Positions 1 through 7,072 of a DNA stretch of 19,111 bases are shown here, piece after piece. Under the pieces are notes generated by a model. The model saw only the letters and a list, made by a program, of their open reading frames with translations. It made no database searches and had not been told where the DNA came from. Source of the DNA: Bacteroides sp. CAG:144 (lineage in GTDB: Bacteria; Bacteroidota; Bacteroidia; Bacteroidales; UBA11471); the NCBI GenBank assembly GCA_000434215.1, contig HF999659.1, positions 1 to 19,111 on the forward strand, given 5' to 3'. The position numbers and the translations under genes were made by a program. Each line of letters begins with the position of its first letter. Position 1 is the first letter of the stretch.

Positions 1-33
1 TATTTTGACAGCCCGGCTTTTTATTGGTATTGC

Positions 34-408
34 TTATTTTATTCCCAGTACGATTCCCAAGATATATGGAATGAGCCAAAAAGTCCATACGAAGATGCTG
101 AATTTACTGAAATTCTGTTTGGCTTTGGGGCTTCCTTTCCAATAGGTGTAGATAGCCCATGCTGCATGTATAGCCATCAAAAGAAGTGCCAAAGCGCCGG
201 TAATACCGTGTAAGGCATTTCCTTTCATGGGGTCAGCTATCTCCATCATCATTGCCGTGCCCAATGAGTCGGCGCACAACCCCAGTACAAAAAAGACGAT
301 ATGCCACAGTCGTAATCCTTTTTGAAAATGCTCGCTCCAAGTACCGATAGAGTAAAAGATAAGGGCTAATGTAATGCTTATTGTTGCACTGCCTAAAAAT
401 ATTCCCAT
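34..408 (-). CDS. HsmA-family (TIGR03987-like) small four-helix membrane protein
   Basis: A 124-residue, strongly hydrophobic protein with about four membrane helices (roughly residues 1-21, 33-55, 66-90 and 104-122). Motifs SIGTWSE, LWH, CADSLGT, HGITG and HAAWA resemble, from memory, the TIGR03987/HsmA family, whose biochemical role is not established. The conserved histidines near or in the helices might bind a cofactor, but that is inference. The reading frame extends to a TTG at 438, but that codon lies in the loop of a perfect hairpin (425-450). I therefore chose the ATG at 408, which begins MGIFLG. It is the last minus-strand gene, downstream of the thioredoxin lipoproteins. No Bacteroidetes-type promoter was found directly upstream, so it may depend on read-through. 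Family assignment is moderately sure; function is unknown. Confidence 0.75.
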   Translation of the reverse strand: MGIFLGSATISITLALIFYSIGTWSEHFQKGLRLWHIVFFVLGLCADSLGTAMMMEIADPMKGNALHGITGALALLLMAIHAAWAIYTYWKGSPKAKQNFSKFSIFVWTFWLIPYILGIVLGIK

Positions 409-424
409 AATGGCGTTTAAAGAT

Positions 425-450
425 AGAATCGCCCCCAAAAGGGCGATTCT
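425..450 (-). terminator. Perfect 10-bp inverted repeat, possible terminator or attenuator
   Basis: AGAATCGCCC (425-434) and GGGCGATTCT (441-450) are perfect reverse complements around a 6-base loop, giving a GC-containing stem. It lies 44 bp past the stop codon of the first thioredoxin lipoprotein gene and 16 bp before the ATG of the HsmA-like gene, both on the minus strand. The run that follows on the minus strand (TATCTTTAAA) is only weakly T-rich, so termination is plausible but may be partial. It could instead be a structure in the leader of the HsmA-like gene. Confidence 0.5.
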
Positions 451-494
451 TGGTGAATAATAATGTGTGTGTAATGTGGTAAAAAAGGGGATAT

Positions 495-1568
495 TTATTT
501 TTTCAAGGCTTTTTCTACGGCCTCATCAATGGCTTTCCCGTGCAGATCGCGGGCAATGATGGTTCCATCGGGTGAGAAAAGTATTACTTGGGGAATACCT
601 GTGAAACCGTAAATATTCGACGGGATTTCTTGTGCGTCGATGATTTGCGGCCAGGGCATTTGTTCTTCTTCGAGGGCTTTAAGGGTGGCTGCCCGTTCGT
701 CCCATACGGCGACGCTTACTACTTCGAAGTCTTCACCGGCATATTTTTTATACAATTCTTTGATACCCGGTATTCCACCCCGACAAGGAGCACACCACGA
801 CGCCCAAAAGTCGACGAGAACATATTTGCCGTTGCCTACATAGTCCGACAGAGATACGGGTGTCCCGTCGATATTTCCGTTTTCGATGGTGAAGTCGATG
901 AAACGGCTGCCGGGTTGGTTTGCTTTCATACCATTGTTTACTGTGATCGATTTTTGTACGGGTGCGCTTTTCTTTATTCTCGAAGACACATTGCTTAGAG
1001 CTTCGTCGAATTCGTCGGTTCCTACCGTGTAACTCAACCATTCCGAGCTGCAATAATCGCCGATGGGTTTGTCGGCGTATTTCAAAGCTCCGGTTTTGTA
1101 AAGGATACGTAATGTGTCATTGTTTACAGCCGTAATGCTGTCGCGAGTCTTTTCGAAGTCGGGGGCATTTGAATCGAGAGCGAGAACTTTGAATAAAAAT
1201 CCGAATTGATAAGCGATGGCCTGATCGAGAATGTGAGCAAGCGAGTCGTTTTGTTCGGTACCGCTTATTTCATAGATGATGTCGAATGCTGGATTGAAAG
1301 TAATGTTTATATCGCCCGGTTCGAGGACGAAAGTCGCCGATTTGTCGGCGAATGTAGCTTGAGCGATGTAGTTCTTCCCAGTTTTCCCGTTAAATACAGC
1401 TTTCCCGTCTGCGAAAGTCGTACTGTCGATTATTTCGCCGGTAAAATAGTTTTGGAGATACACTTGCATACCGTCGTTTTTATTTCCGTAGTCTACGGTA
1501 ACACTATACGGTTTGCTGCAAGCGGTGAGTAGTAATGCCGAAGCAAAGAGCAAGAATTGTTTTTTCAT
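495..1568 (-). CDS. TlpA-like thioredoxin-fold lipoprotein with DUF4369-type N-terminus (paralogue 1)
   Basis: A 357-residue predicted lipoprotein: the signal peptide ends in a lipobox (LLTAC) with the lipidated Cys at residue 17. Residues about 20-120 resemble the DUF4369 beta-rich domain seen in Bacteroidetes redox lipoproteins, followed by a helical linker. From about 215 onward there is a TlpA/AhpC-like thioredoxin domain with FWASWCAPC (active-site Cys259 and Cys262) and the cis-proline motif GIP at 324-326. The expected role is thiol-disulfide reduction in the cell envelope, for example of oxidised proteins or apocytochromes; the substrate cannot be told. It is 9 bp downstream of a paralogue of identical length with the active-site cysteines at the same residue numbers, so the pair is a tandem duplication and probably co-transcribed. 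The two active sites differ (CAPC here, CGPC in the neighbour). Confidence 0.9.
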   Translation of the reverse strand: MKKQFLLFASALLLTACSKPYSVTVDYGNKNDGMQVYLQNYFTGEIIDSTTFADGKAVFNGKTGKNYIAQATFADKSATFVLEPGDINITFNPAFDIIYEISGTEQNDSLAHILDQAIAYQFGFLFKVLALDSNAPDFEKTRDSITAVNNDTLRILYKTGALKYADKPIGDYCSSEWLSYTVGTDEFDEALSNVSSRIKKSAPVQKSITVNNGMKANQPGSRFIDFTIENGNIDGTPVSLSDYVGNGKYVLVDFWASWCAPCRGGIPGIKELYKKYAGEDFEVVSVAVWDERAATLKALEEEQMPWPQIIDAQEIPSNIYGFTGIPQVILFSPDGTIIARDLHGKAIDEAVEKALKK

Positions 1569-1577
1569 AATGTAATG

Positions 1578-2651
1578 TTATTTTTGAAGCGTTAGAGAAA
1601 TAAGTCGTTTCATTTCTTCTCCCCGTAAATTCCGGGCGACGATGGTACCGTCGGGAGCGAAAAGCATGATTTGGGGAATGCCGTTTATGCCGTAAAGGTC
1701 GGTTGGTATCTGTCCGGCATCGATGATTTGCGGCCAGGGAAGTGCGAGCTCTTTGATGGCTTCCAGAGTGGCATCGCGTTCGTCCCACACGGCAACACTT
1801 ACGATTTCAAAGTCATCTCCGCCGAACTGTTTATAAATCTCTTTGAGATTTGGTGTTTCGGCCCGGCAGGGACCGCACCAAGAGGCCCAAAAGTCGACCA
1901 GTACGTATTTGCCTTTTCCTACATAGTCGGAGAGCGATACGGCCGATCCGTCGAGATTCCCGTTTTCGATCGTAAAATCGGTAAACATCGCCCCGGCTTG
2001 TGTGGCTTTTGTTCGGTCGTTGGTTTTAACGGAATTTTTTATCATCGGATATTTGAGGTCGTTGTCGGTTATATAAGCAGCGGCCTTGTCGAAGTTTTCA
2101 GTCCCGATGAGCATGGGCAACCAGTTGGCCAATGCGTATGTGGCGACGCAGCTGCCGGGCATGGATTCGATAAACCGGGCGGAAACATCTCCGAATGATT
2201 GCATCATTTCGTCTTGCAACGCTTCAACTTTTTCTTTGAAGTCGGGGGTTGTTTTCGATAATGCTTGATAGCGGGTGTAGAATTGTTCCTGCGTTTTTCT
2301 TAGGGTCGAATTGAAACTTTGCAGAGAGTCGTTTTGCGCGGTTCCCGATACCATTTGGGTTTCGGGGTCAATGACGATATTTCCGCTTTCGAGAATGAAA
2401 GTGGCACTTTCGCGACTGGGCGAGTTAACGAAGAATTGACAGAGTTTGGCCTCCGGGGTTTCCCCTTCGAAGATCGCTTTGTTGTCGCTGACGATTGTAC
2501 TGTCAAGCGGTTTCTCGGTCGTGTAATCGATAATGTATGCTTGTTTGCCGTTACTGGATGCGTCGCATTCGGCTGTTACGGTGTATTTTTTGCCGCAGGC
2601 AGTGAAGAGTAGTAATGCTGCGGTTATCCAGAGAAGATTCTTTGTTTGCAT
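1578..2651 (-). CDS. TlpA-like thioredoxin-fold lipoprotein with DUF4369-type N-terminus (paralogue 2)
   Basis: A 357-residue predicted lipoprotein with lipobox LFTAC (Cys19). The N-terminal half resembles DUF4369 and the C-terminal thioredoxin domain (about 215-357) carries FWASWCGPC, with Cys259 and Cys262 as the redox pair, and the cis-proline motif GIP. CGPC is the classic thioredoxin motif. The C-terminal domain is closely similar to the downstream paralogue (shared DFTIENGN, SDYVG, SVAVWDER and WPQIIDA), whereas the N-terminal halves have diverged. That suggests conserved redox chemistry with different partner binding. It starts 57 bp after the thiL stop; I found no good -33/-7 pair in that gap, so it may be read from the upstream genes. 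Envelope thiol reductase is the likely role; the physiological substrate is unknown. Confidence 0.9.
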   Translation of the reverse strand: MQTKNLLWITAALLLFTACGKKYTVTAECDASSNGKQAYIIDYTTEKPLDSTIVSDNKAIFEGETPEAKLCQFFVNSPSRESATFILESGNIVIDPETQMVSGTAQNDSLQSFNSTLRKTQEQFYTRYQALSKTTPDFKEKVEALQDEMMQSFGDVSARFIESMPGSCVATYALANWLPMLIGTENFDKAAAYITDNDLKYPMIKNSVKTNDRTKATQAGAMFTDFTIENGNLDGSAVSLSDYVGKGKYVLVDFWASWCGPCRAETPNLKEIYKQFGGDDFEIVSVAVWDERDATLEAIKELALPWPQIIDAGQIPTDLYGINGIPQIMLFAPDGTIVARNLRGEEMKRLISLTLQK

Positions 2652-2708
2652 GATAATAAGATATTTGTAAGTTTTGATTCTGCCTTGAAAATCGGATTGT
2701 TGTCGGCC

Positions 2709-3767
2709 CTATTTATCCGTCTGCCTTTTTTCTTCCGCCAGAGAGTTCCAACCCTGTGCGCGGAGTTCTATTTCGTTCCCGTCGCGGGTAATCATGCAGA
2801 GTCCCAGCGAAGGAGCAGTGATATGCCCTATCACATGTATGCCGGGTATTACGGAGACTTCGTCGTGACAACTCAGTGGAACGGTAAAAAGCAGTTCGTA
2901 GTCTTCGCCGCCGTTGAGGGCTGCCGTAACAAGGCTCATGTTGAATTCTTCGGCCATGACGGCTGTCTGGTAGTCGATGGGTATGCGGTCTTCGTAGATG
3001 CGGCAACCGGTATGGCTCTGCCGGCAGATGTGCAGCAGTTCCGAAGAAAGTCCGTCCGAAATATCCATCATGGCAGTCGGGACGATGTGGTGCTTAGCCA
3101 GTTCGTCGATAATGTCTTTTCTTGCTTCGGGTTTGAGTTGGCGTTCGAGAATATATTCCCGGCCTTCGAAAGCCGGCGTAAAATCCCTTTCACCGGCAAA
3201 CACGTTTTTCTCCCTTTCGAGAAGCTGCAAACCCATGTAGGCTGCTCCTAGGTCGCCACTGACACAGATGAGGTCGTTTTCTTTGGCTCCGTCTCGGTAC
3301 ACGATTTTTCCCTCTTCACCTTCGCCTATGCAGGTAATGCTGATGGCGAGTCCCGTCATTGAGGCCGATGTGTCTCCGCCGACGAGATCGACTCCGTAGA
3401 TGTCGCAGGCTAAGCGAATGCCTGAATAGAGCTCTTCCAAATCTTCGATGGAGAAACGTTTGGAGATACCCAGCGATACGGTAATCTGCCGGGGACGACC
3501 ATTCATGGCATAGATGTCGGAGAAATTGACGACGGCCGATTTGTAGCCCAGATGTTTAAGAGGTACGTAGGTGAGGTCGAAGTGAATGCCTTCGAGCAGC
3601 AGGTCGGTTGTAACCAGTACACGTTTGTTGTCGTAGTCGAGAACGGCGGCGTCGTCGCCTATACCCTTGATCGTCGAAGCGTTTCGGAGAGATATGTTTT
3701 CGGTGAGACGATGTATGAGGCCGAATTCTCCTATGGTGGAGATGTCGGTCCGTTGTTTGTTTTCCAT
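2709..3767 (-). CDS. thiL: Thiamine-phosphate kinase
   Basis: ThiL phosphorylates thiamine monophosphate with ATP to give thiamine diphosphate, the active cofactor, in the cytoplasm. The 352-residue protein has the family motifs in order: GIGDDAA (35-41), TTDLLLEGIHF (53-63), NFSDIYAMNG (81-90), GGDTS (130-134), MDISDGL (234-240) and GGEDYELLF (286-294). These supply the metal- and phosphate-binding aspartates of the PurM/ThiL superfamily. It is slightly longer than the roughly 325 residues usual in E. coli. The start is the ATG at 3767, which lies 25 bp downstream of the purine nucleoside phosphorylase stop, so the two are probably in one operon with lpxK. Confidence 0.96.
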   Translation of the reverse strand: MENKQRTDISTIGEFGLIHRLTENISLRNASTIKGIGDDAAVLDYDNKRVLVTTDLLLEGIHFDLTYVPLKHLGYKSAVVNFSDIYAMNGRPRQITVSLGISKRFSIEDLEELYSGIRLACDIYGVDLVGGDTSASMTGLAISITCIGEGEEGKIVYRDGAKENDLICVSGDLGAAYMGLQLLEREKNVFAGERDFTPAFEGREYILERQLKPEARKDIIDELAKHHIVPTAMMDISDGLSSELLHICRQSHTGCRIYEDRIPIDYQTAVMAEEFNMSLVTAALNGGEDYELLFTVPLSCHDEVSVIPGIHVIGHITAPSLGLCMITRDGNEIELRAQGWNSLAEEKRQTDK

Positions 3768-3792
3768 TCTGATTTTGTTATAGAAGTCGTGT

Positions 3793-4608
3793 TTATTGAA
3801 TTTCTTCGATAAGCTGGCGCATGATGAGTGTCATACGGGGTTGTGCTTCGGCGGCGGCTTTTTGTACCTCTTCGTGAGAGCATTTTATGATGTCTCCGAA
3901 TCCGCCGAGGTCGGTAATGACCGACATGGCAAAAACTTCCATGCCGCCGTGGTGAGCAGCGATGACTTCGGGTACGGTCGACATACCCACGGCATCTCCT
4001 CCTATTGTACGGAAGTAGCGGTATTCGGCCGGGGTTTCGAACGAGGGTCCTTGCGTCCCTACGTATACTCCCTGACGCACTTCGATATGGTTGCGTCGCG
4101 CTATTTCAAGGGCTTTTTCTATAAGTCTCGGGGTATAGGTTTCGCTCATGTCGGGGAAGCGGGGACCCAGTTCTTCGTAATTTTTTCCACGCAAAGGATT
4201 ATCGGGAAATGTATTTATATGATCGGTTATGATCATGAGGTCGCCGACTTTGAAATCGGGATTCATACCTCCGGCAGCGTTCGATACGAAAAGCGTCTTT
4301 ACACCCAACATTTGCATGACCCGTACCGGAAAAGTTACTTGTTGCATGGTATAGCCTTCGTAATAATGAAAGCGGCCTTGCATGGCGAGAATCTTTCGAC
4401 TGCCGAGATACCCGGTAATGAGCTTTCCGCTGTGCCCTTCAACGGTAGAAAGCGGAAAGTTCGGGATTTCAGCGTAAAGTATCTCCTGTTTATCACCGAT
4501 GTGTTCGGCCAATTCTCCGAGTCCTGTTCCTAAAATAATGGCTGTCGGGGGAATCTCTCCGAAATTCTTTCGGATATAAGTGGTTGTTTCTTTTATTTTA
4601 TTCAACAT
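3793..4608 (-). CDS. punA: Purine nucleoside phosphorylase, trimeric (class II) family
   Basis: The enzyme cleaves purine nucleosides with phosphate to a free base and (deoxy)ribose-1-phosphate, in cytoplasmic purine salvage. The 271-residue protein has the phosphate-binding GTGLGEL (27-33), GRFHYYEGY (78-86), VSNAAGGMN (108-116), GPSFETPAE (187-195) and GMSTVPE (208-214), all typical of the trimeric PNP/MTAP superfamily. The frame is open 40 codons further upstream, but that stretch is polar, unlike the family, and runs into lpxK. I chose the ATG at 4608, giving MLNKIKE and a 22-bp gap to lpxK. One oddity: the base-specificity position that is Asn243 in human PNP is Asp233 here (ITDLGG), while the Glu201 equivalent is kept (Glu191). 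Substrate range is therefore uncertain. Confidence 0.93.
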   Translation of the reverse strand: MLNKIKETTTYIRKNFGEIPPTAIILGTGLGELAEHIGDKQEILYAEIPNFPLSTVEGHSGKLITGYLGSRKILAMQGRFHYYEGYTMQQVTFPVRVMQMLGVKTLFVSNAAGGMNPDFKVGDLMIITDHINTFPDNPLRGKNYEELGPRFPDMSETYTPRLIEKALEIARRNHIEVRQGVYVGTQGPSFETPAEYRYFRTIGGDAVGMSTVPEVIAAHHGGMEVFAMSVITDLGGFGDIIKCSHEEVQKAAAEAQPRMTLIMRQLIEEIQ

Positions 4609-4630
4609 GATAGTCCTGTTTTTATGTTGA

Positions 4631-5761
4631 TTATTTTTTCTTTTGTATGACCCGACGTTGGAAACGTATAACAGATTCTTTGATTTGATTGTTGAATGCA
4701 GGTTCCTGTTCGAGCATGAAATGCACATGCAGGGGTAAATAGTAGAGGTGCCGTTTCAGCAAAGACGATACCCGCGGACAGTTGAGCAGACGGGCTGCAT
4801 CTTTTTCGGTTACGATGACATATCCTCGGCCTCCTTTTTCTACCGATGCGGTAATCCAATCTTCTATCTTACGTAAATCTTTCGATGAAAATTCGTGATG
4901 ATCTCCAAATTTCCACAGTTGCGTACGGGGAGTATATTTCCCGATATATTCGGCAAAAAGTCCCGGCGATGCGATACCGGCAACGAGTAAAACATCGTTT
5001 GGTTCGTTTCTCAGTTGTTCGGTAGTGATATGTTCGGTATTTTCTGCCGGGAATATCGGTTTCAGCTCATCGTATCGCAATCCAGTGAAATAAAGATTTT
5101 GATAAGGGTAGAGGTTGAGATGCTTGGCGAGAAGACGGTAATCGATGGGTTTAAGTGCTTCGGGGCATTTGGTGACGATGACGATATTGGCCCGGGCTTT
5201 TTCCTCGATCGGTTCTCTGAGCCGTCCTACGGGGAGAAGTTTGTCTTCGTATATCATGCGTTCGTAACTGGTGAGAAGAATAGAGAGGGCCGGAGTTACG
5301 AATCGATGTTGATAGGCATCGTCGAGCAAGATGATGTCGATGTCCGGAGTCTGTTCCGACAGTTTGCGTATGCCTCTGCGCCGGTTGGCATCGACGGCAA
5401 CCGTTACGGTGGGAAATTTGTGTTTTATTTGTAACGGTTCATCTCCGACTTCGGTTGCTGTCGAAGACATGGAAACGAGCCTGAATCCGCGCGTATGGCG
5501 TTTATAACCGCGGCTTAGAACGGCTATCCGGAAAGAGGCGTCGGAAAGAGTACGGATAAGATGCTCGATGTGAGGCGTTTTTCCGGTTCCTCCTACCGAG
5601 ATGTTCCCTACGCTGATAACAGGTATGTCGAAACTTTCGGTCGGGAGTATATTCCAGTCGAATAATCGGTTGCGTATCCATACGCCTATCCCGTAAAGCC
5701 ATGCAAACGGGACGAGTATGGGGTAAAGCTTTATGCCGGAAGTTTCCTGTCTATTGTTCAT
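4631..5761 (-). CDS. lpxK: Tetraacyldisaccharide 4'-kinase (lipid A biosynthesis)
   Basis: LpxK phosphorylates the 4' position of the lipid A disaccharide at the inner face of the cytoplasmic membrane. The 376-residue protein has a hydrophobic N-terminal anchor (about 13-28), the Walker A motif VGNISVGGTGKT (51-62), VLSRGYKR (81-88), GDEP (106-109), a DDAYQHR motif (147-153; DDGFQHR in many proteobacteria), LLPVGRLREP (175-184) and TEKDAARL near the C-terminus. It is the first gene of the minus-strand lpxK-PNP-thiL group, with a good promoter candidate about 55-90 bp upstream of its ATG. Linkage to purine salvage and thiamine genes has no obvious functional logic; they probably just share a promoter. 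Confidence 0.96.
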   Translation of the reverse strand: MNNRQETSGIKLYPILVPFAWLYGIGVWIRNRLFDWNILPTESFDIPVISVGNISVGGTGKTPHIEHLIRTLSDASFRIAVLSRGYKRHTRGFRLVSMSSTATEVGDEPLQIKHKFPTVTVAVDANRRRGIRKLSEQTPDIDIILLDDAYQHRFVTPALSILLTSYERMIYEDKLLPVGRLREPIEEKARANIVIVTKCPEALKPIDYRLLAKHLNLYPYQNLYFTGLRYDELKPIFPAENTEHITTEQLRNEPNDVLLVAGIASPGLFAEYIGKYTPRTQLWKFGDHHEFSSKDLRKIEDWITASVEKGGRGYVIVTEKDAARLLNCPRVSSLLKRHLYYLPLHVHFMLEQEPAFNNQIKESVIRFQRRVIQKKK

Positions 5762-5817
5762 GAGAGTCTTTTAAGAAGATAACGTTTTTGCTGCATATTT
5801 GTGCATATAACTATTAG

Positions 5818-5849
5818 CAAAGATAGTACTTTTTTAGTAAAAAGGCAAT
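5818..5849 (-). promoter_or_regulatory. Candidate Bacteroidetes-type promoter for lpxK-PNP-thiL
   Basis: On the minus strand a perfect -7 box TATCTTTG (5825-5818, consensus TAnnTTTG) lies 20 bp after ATTG (5849-5846), which matches the -33 box TTTG at three of four bases. The spacing fits the Bacteroidetes primary sigma factor. The transcript would begin near 5811, leaving a leader of about 50 nt before the lpxK ATG. Confidence 0.65.
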
Positions 5850-5960
5850 TTGTTATTGTTACTTATATATAATGAGAGGGAAATAGCTCGAATGAAGTGT
5901 AAATAAAAGTGTGAGAACTGCTAAAAAAGGTGTTCGTGAAGTCGATTTTTAGAAAAATAA

Positions 5961-5992
5961 TTTGTCCGACTGCATTTTATTCCGTTACTTTG
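5961..5992 (+). promoter_or_regulatory. Candidate Bacteroidetes-type promoter for the nuo-atp cluster
   Basis: TTTG (5961-5964, perfect -33 box) is followed after 20 bp by TTACTTTG (5985-5992), seven of eight positions of TAnnTTTG. Transcription would start near 6000, leaving a leader of about 115 nt before nuoA. It is the only strong candidate I found upstream of nuoA. Confidence 0.6.
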
Positions 5993-6002
5993 AAGTCGTT
6001 TT

Positions 6003-6070
6003 TAAAAAAGGAATCTGCATCATTCTCTGTCGAAGTTCCGGCAAGAACGTTGCGATGTTCTCCTTTTTTA
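6003..6070 (+). repeat. Inverted repeat in the nuoA leader
   Basis: TAAAAAAGGA (6003-6012) and TCCTTTTTTA (6061-6070) are perfect 10-base reverse complements that would close a 48-nt loop in the predicted leader RNA. Inside the loop, AGAAC (6044-6048) can pair either with GTTC (6035-6038) or with the downstream GTTCT (6057-6061), so two inner folds are mutually exclusive. The arms are A/T-rich, so chance pairing is possible. Confidence 0.35.
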
Positions 6071-6115
6071 GATAGAGGATTGAATAACAACGTATAAGCT
6101 TGGATTATAGGTGAA

Positions 6116-6466
6116 ATGAATTTATCATTGTTAGTTGTAGTGTTCCTTACCGGTATTGTACTGGTAACAGCGGCCTTGCTGATAGCATGGCTCATCTCAC
6201 CCCGGTCTTACAATCGGCAAAAAGGCGAGGCCTATGAGTGCGGTATTCCTACGCACGGGACGTCGTGGATGCAATTTAAGGTGGGATATTATTTGTTTGC
6301 CATTCTTTTCCTGATGTTCGATGTAGAAACGGTGCTCCTTTTCCCGTGGGCGGTTATTGTTCGTGATTTGGGAGTTGCCGGGTTGGTGAACATCTTGTTT
6401 TTCTTGGTTATCCTCGTTTTGGGATTGGCCTATGCTTGGAAGAAAGGAGCTTTGGAATGGAAATGA
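6116..6466 (+). CDS. nuoA: NADH-quinone oxidoreductase subunit A
   Basis: Small membrane subunit of respiratory complex I that helps join the hydrophilic arm to the membrane arm. The 116-residue protein has three membrane helices (about 5-27, 56-77 and 87-107), the loop motif GEAYECG (37-43) and the conserved [12 protein letters not shown] stretch (68-79) with its acidic residues Asp69 and Glu71. Length is normal for the family. It is the first gene of the plus-strand cluster, downstream of a candidate promoter at 5961-5992. Its last ten bases overlap the nuoB start, which implies translational coupling. Confidence 0.97.
   Translation: MNLSLLVVVFLTGIVLVTAALLIAWLISPRSYNRQKGEAYECGIPTHGTSWMQFKVGYYLFAILFLMFDVETVLLFPWAVIVRDLGVAGLVNILFFLVILVLGLAYAWKKGALEWK
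6445..6449 (+). promoter_or_regulatory. Shine-Dalgarno sequence deciding the nuoB start
   Basis: AGGAG sits 7 bases before the ATG at 6457, inside the 3' end of nuoA. This favours 6457 over the ATG at 6463 and over the upstream TTG at 6436. A strong Shine-Dalgarno is uncommon in Bacteroidetes. Confidence 0.6.
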
Positions 6467-7053
6467 AAAAACCGAAAATAAAATCGATGAAATACGAGGA
6501 CTTCAAAGATAATGAGTCTCTCGAAAAGATGGTGGAGGAACTCCGGGCCAACGGGACAAATGTGGTGGTGGGAGTTCTCGACGATGTTATAAATTGGGGC
6601 CGATCCAATTCCCTTTGGCCGCTTACTTTCGCTACCAGTTGTTGCGGTATCGAATTTATGTCGGTGGGAGCAGCGCGCTATGACATGGCGCGATTCGGGT
6701 TCGAGGTGGCCCGTGCCAGTCCGCGTCAGGCCGACTTTATTATGGTCGCCGGCACGATAGTACATAAAATGGCCCCCGTACTTAAACGTCTATACGACCA
6801 AATGGCCGAACCGAAATATGTGATTGCCGTCGGTGGTTGCGCCGTTTCGGGCGGTCCTTTCAAAAATTCCTATCACGTGCTCAATGGTGTGGGAGAAATT
6901 TTGCCTGTCGATGTGTATATTCCCGGTTGTCCGCCTCGTCCCGAGGCCATGCTTTACGGTATGATGCAGTTGCAGCGCAAAGTGAAGCTTGAAAATTTCT
7001 TTGGCGGCGTAAACCGTCAGGAACAAAAACCGATAGAAGAATCCGAAGATTAA
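6457..7053 (+). CDS. nuoB: NADH-quinone oxidoreductase subunit B
   Basis: Carries the terminal 4Fe-4S cluster N2, which passes electrons to quinone at the junction with NuoD. The 198-residue protein has the four cluster ligands: the tandem pair in SCCGIEF (Cys62, Cys63), Cys128 in GGCAVSGG and Cys158 in PGCPPRPE. The start was set at the ATG at 6457 by the AGGAG seven bases upstream; it overlaps nuoA by 10 bp. The short acidic C-terminal tail (EESED) is not conserved in the family as I know it. A 19-bp gap leads to nuoCD. Confidence 0.97.
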   Translation: MEMKKPKIKSMKYEDFKDNESLEKMVEELRANGTNVVVGVLDDVINWGRSNSLWPLTFATSCCGIEFMSVGAARYDMARFGFEVARASPRQADFIMVAGTIVHKMAPVLKRLYDQMAEPKYVIAVGGCAVSGGPFKNSYHVLNGVGEILPVDVYIPGCPPRPEAMLYGMMQLQRKVKLENFFGGVNRQEQKPIEESED

Positions 7054-7072
7054 CCTGATAAGATTTCCTTTG

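Larger units (their letters stand above)
5762..6115. other. Divergent intergenic control region between lpxK and nuoA
   Basis: This 354-bp AT-rich stretch has no credible gene. The only open frame of note in it is a minus-strand one (5977-6195) that runs across the nuoA start and has no family features. It holds one candidate promoter for each flanking operon, about 110 bp apart between their -33 boxes, and a potential stem in the nuoA leader. Nothing else was recognised. Confidence 0.8.

Noticed and set aside
1..33. Short palindrome AGCCCGGCT (10-18) downstream of the HsmA-like gene
   Set aside because: The arms leave a one-base loop, which cannot form a hairpin, and the window ends too soon to judge a larger terminator.
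411..425. TATCTTTA on the minus strand as a -7 box for the HsmA-like gene
   Set aside because: It would start transcription almost on the ATG, and no TTTG lies 19-21 bp upstream (the nearest is 10 bp away, inside the hairpin).
4609..4728. Forty-codon N-terminal extension of the purine nucleoside phosphorylase
   Set aside because: The extension is polar, unlike the family, and overlaps the 3' end of lpxK; the ATG at 4608 gives a normal-length enzyme.
5977..6195. Minus-strand open frame of 72 codons across the nuoA start
   Set aside because: It overlaps nuoA and the predicted nuo promoter and leader, has no family features, and looks like a chance frame.
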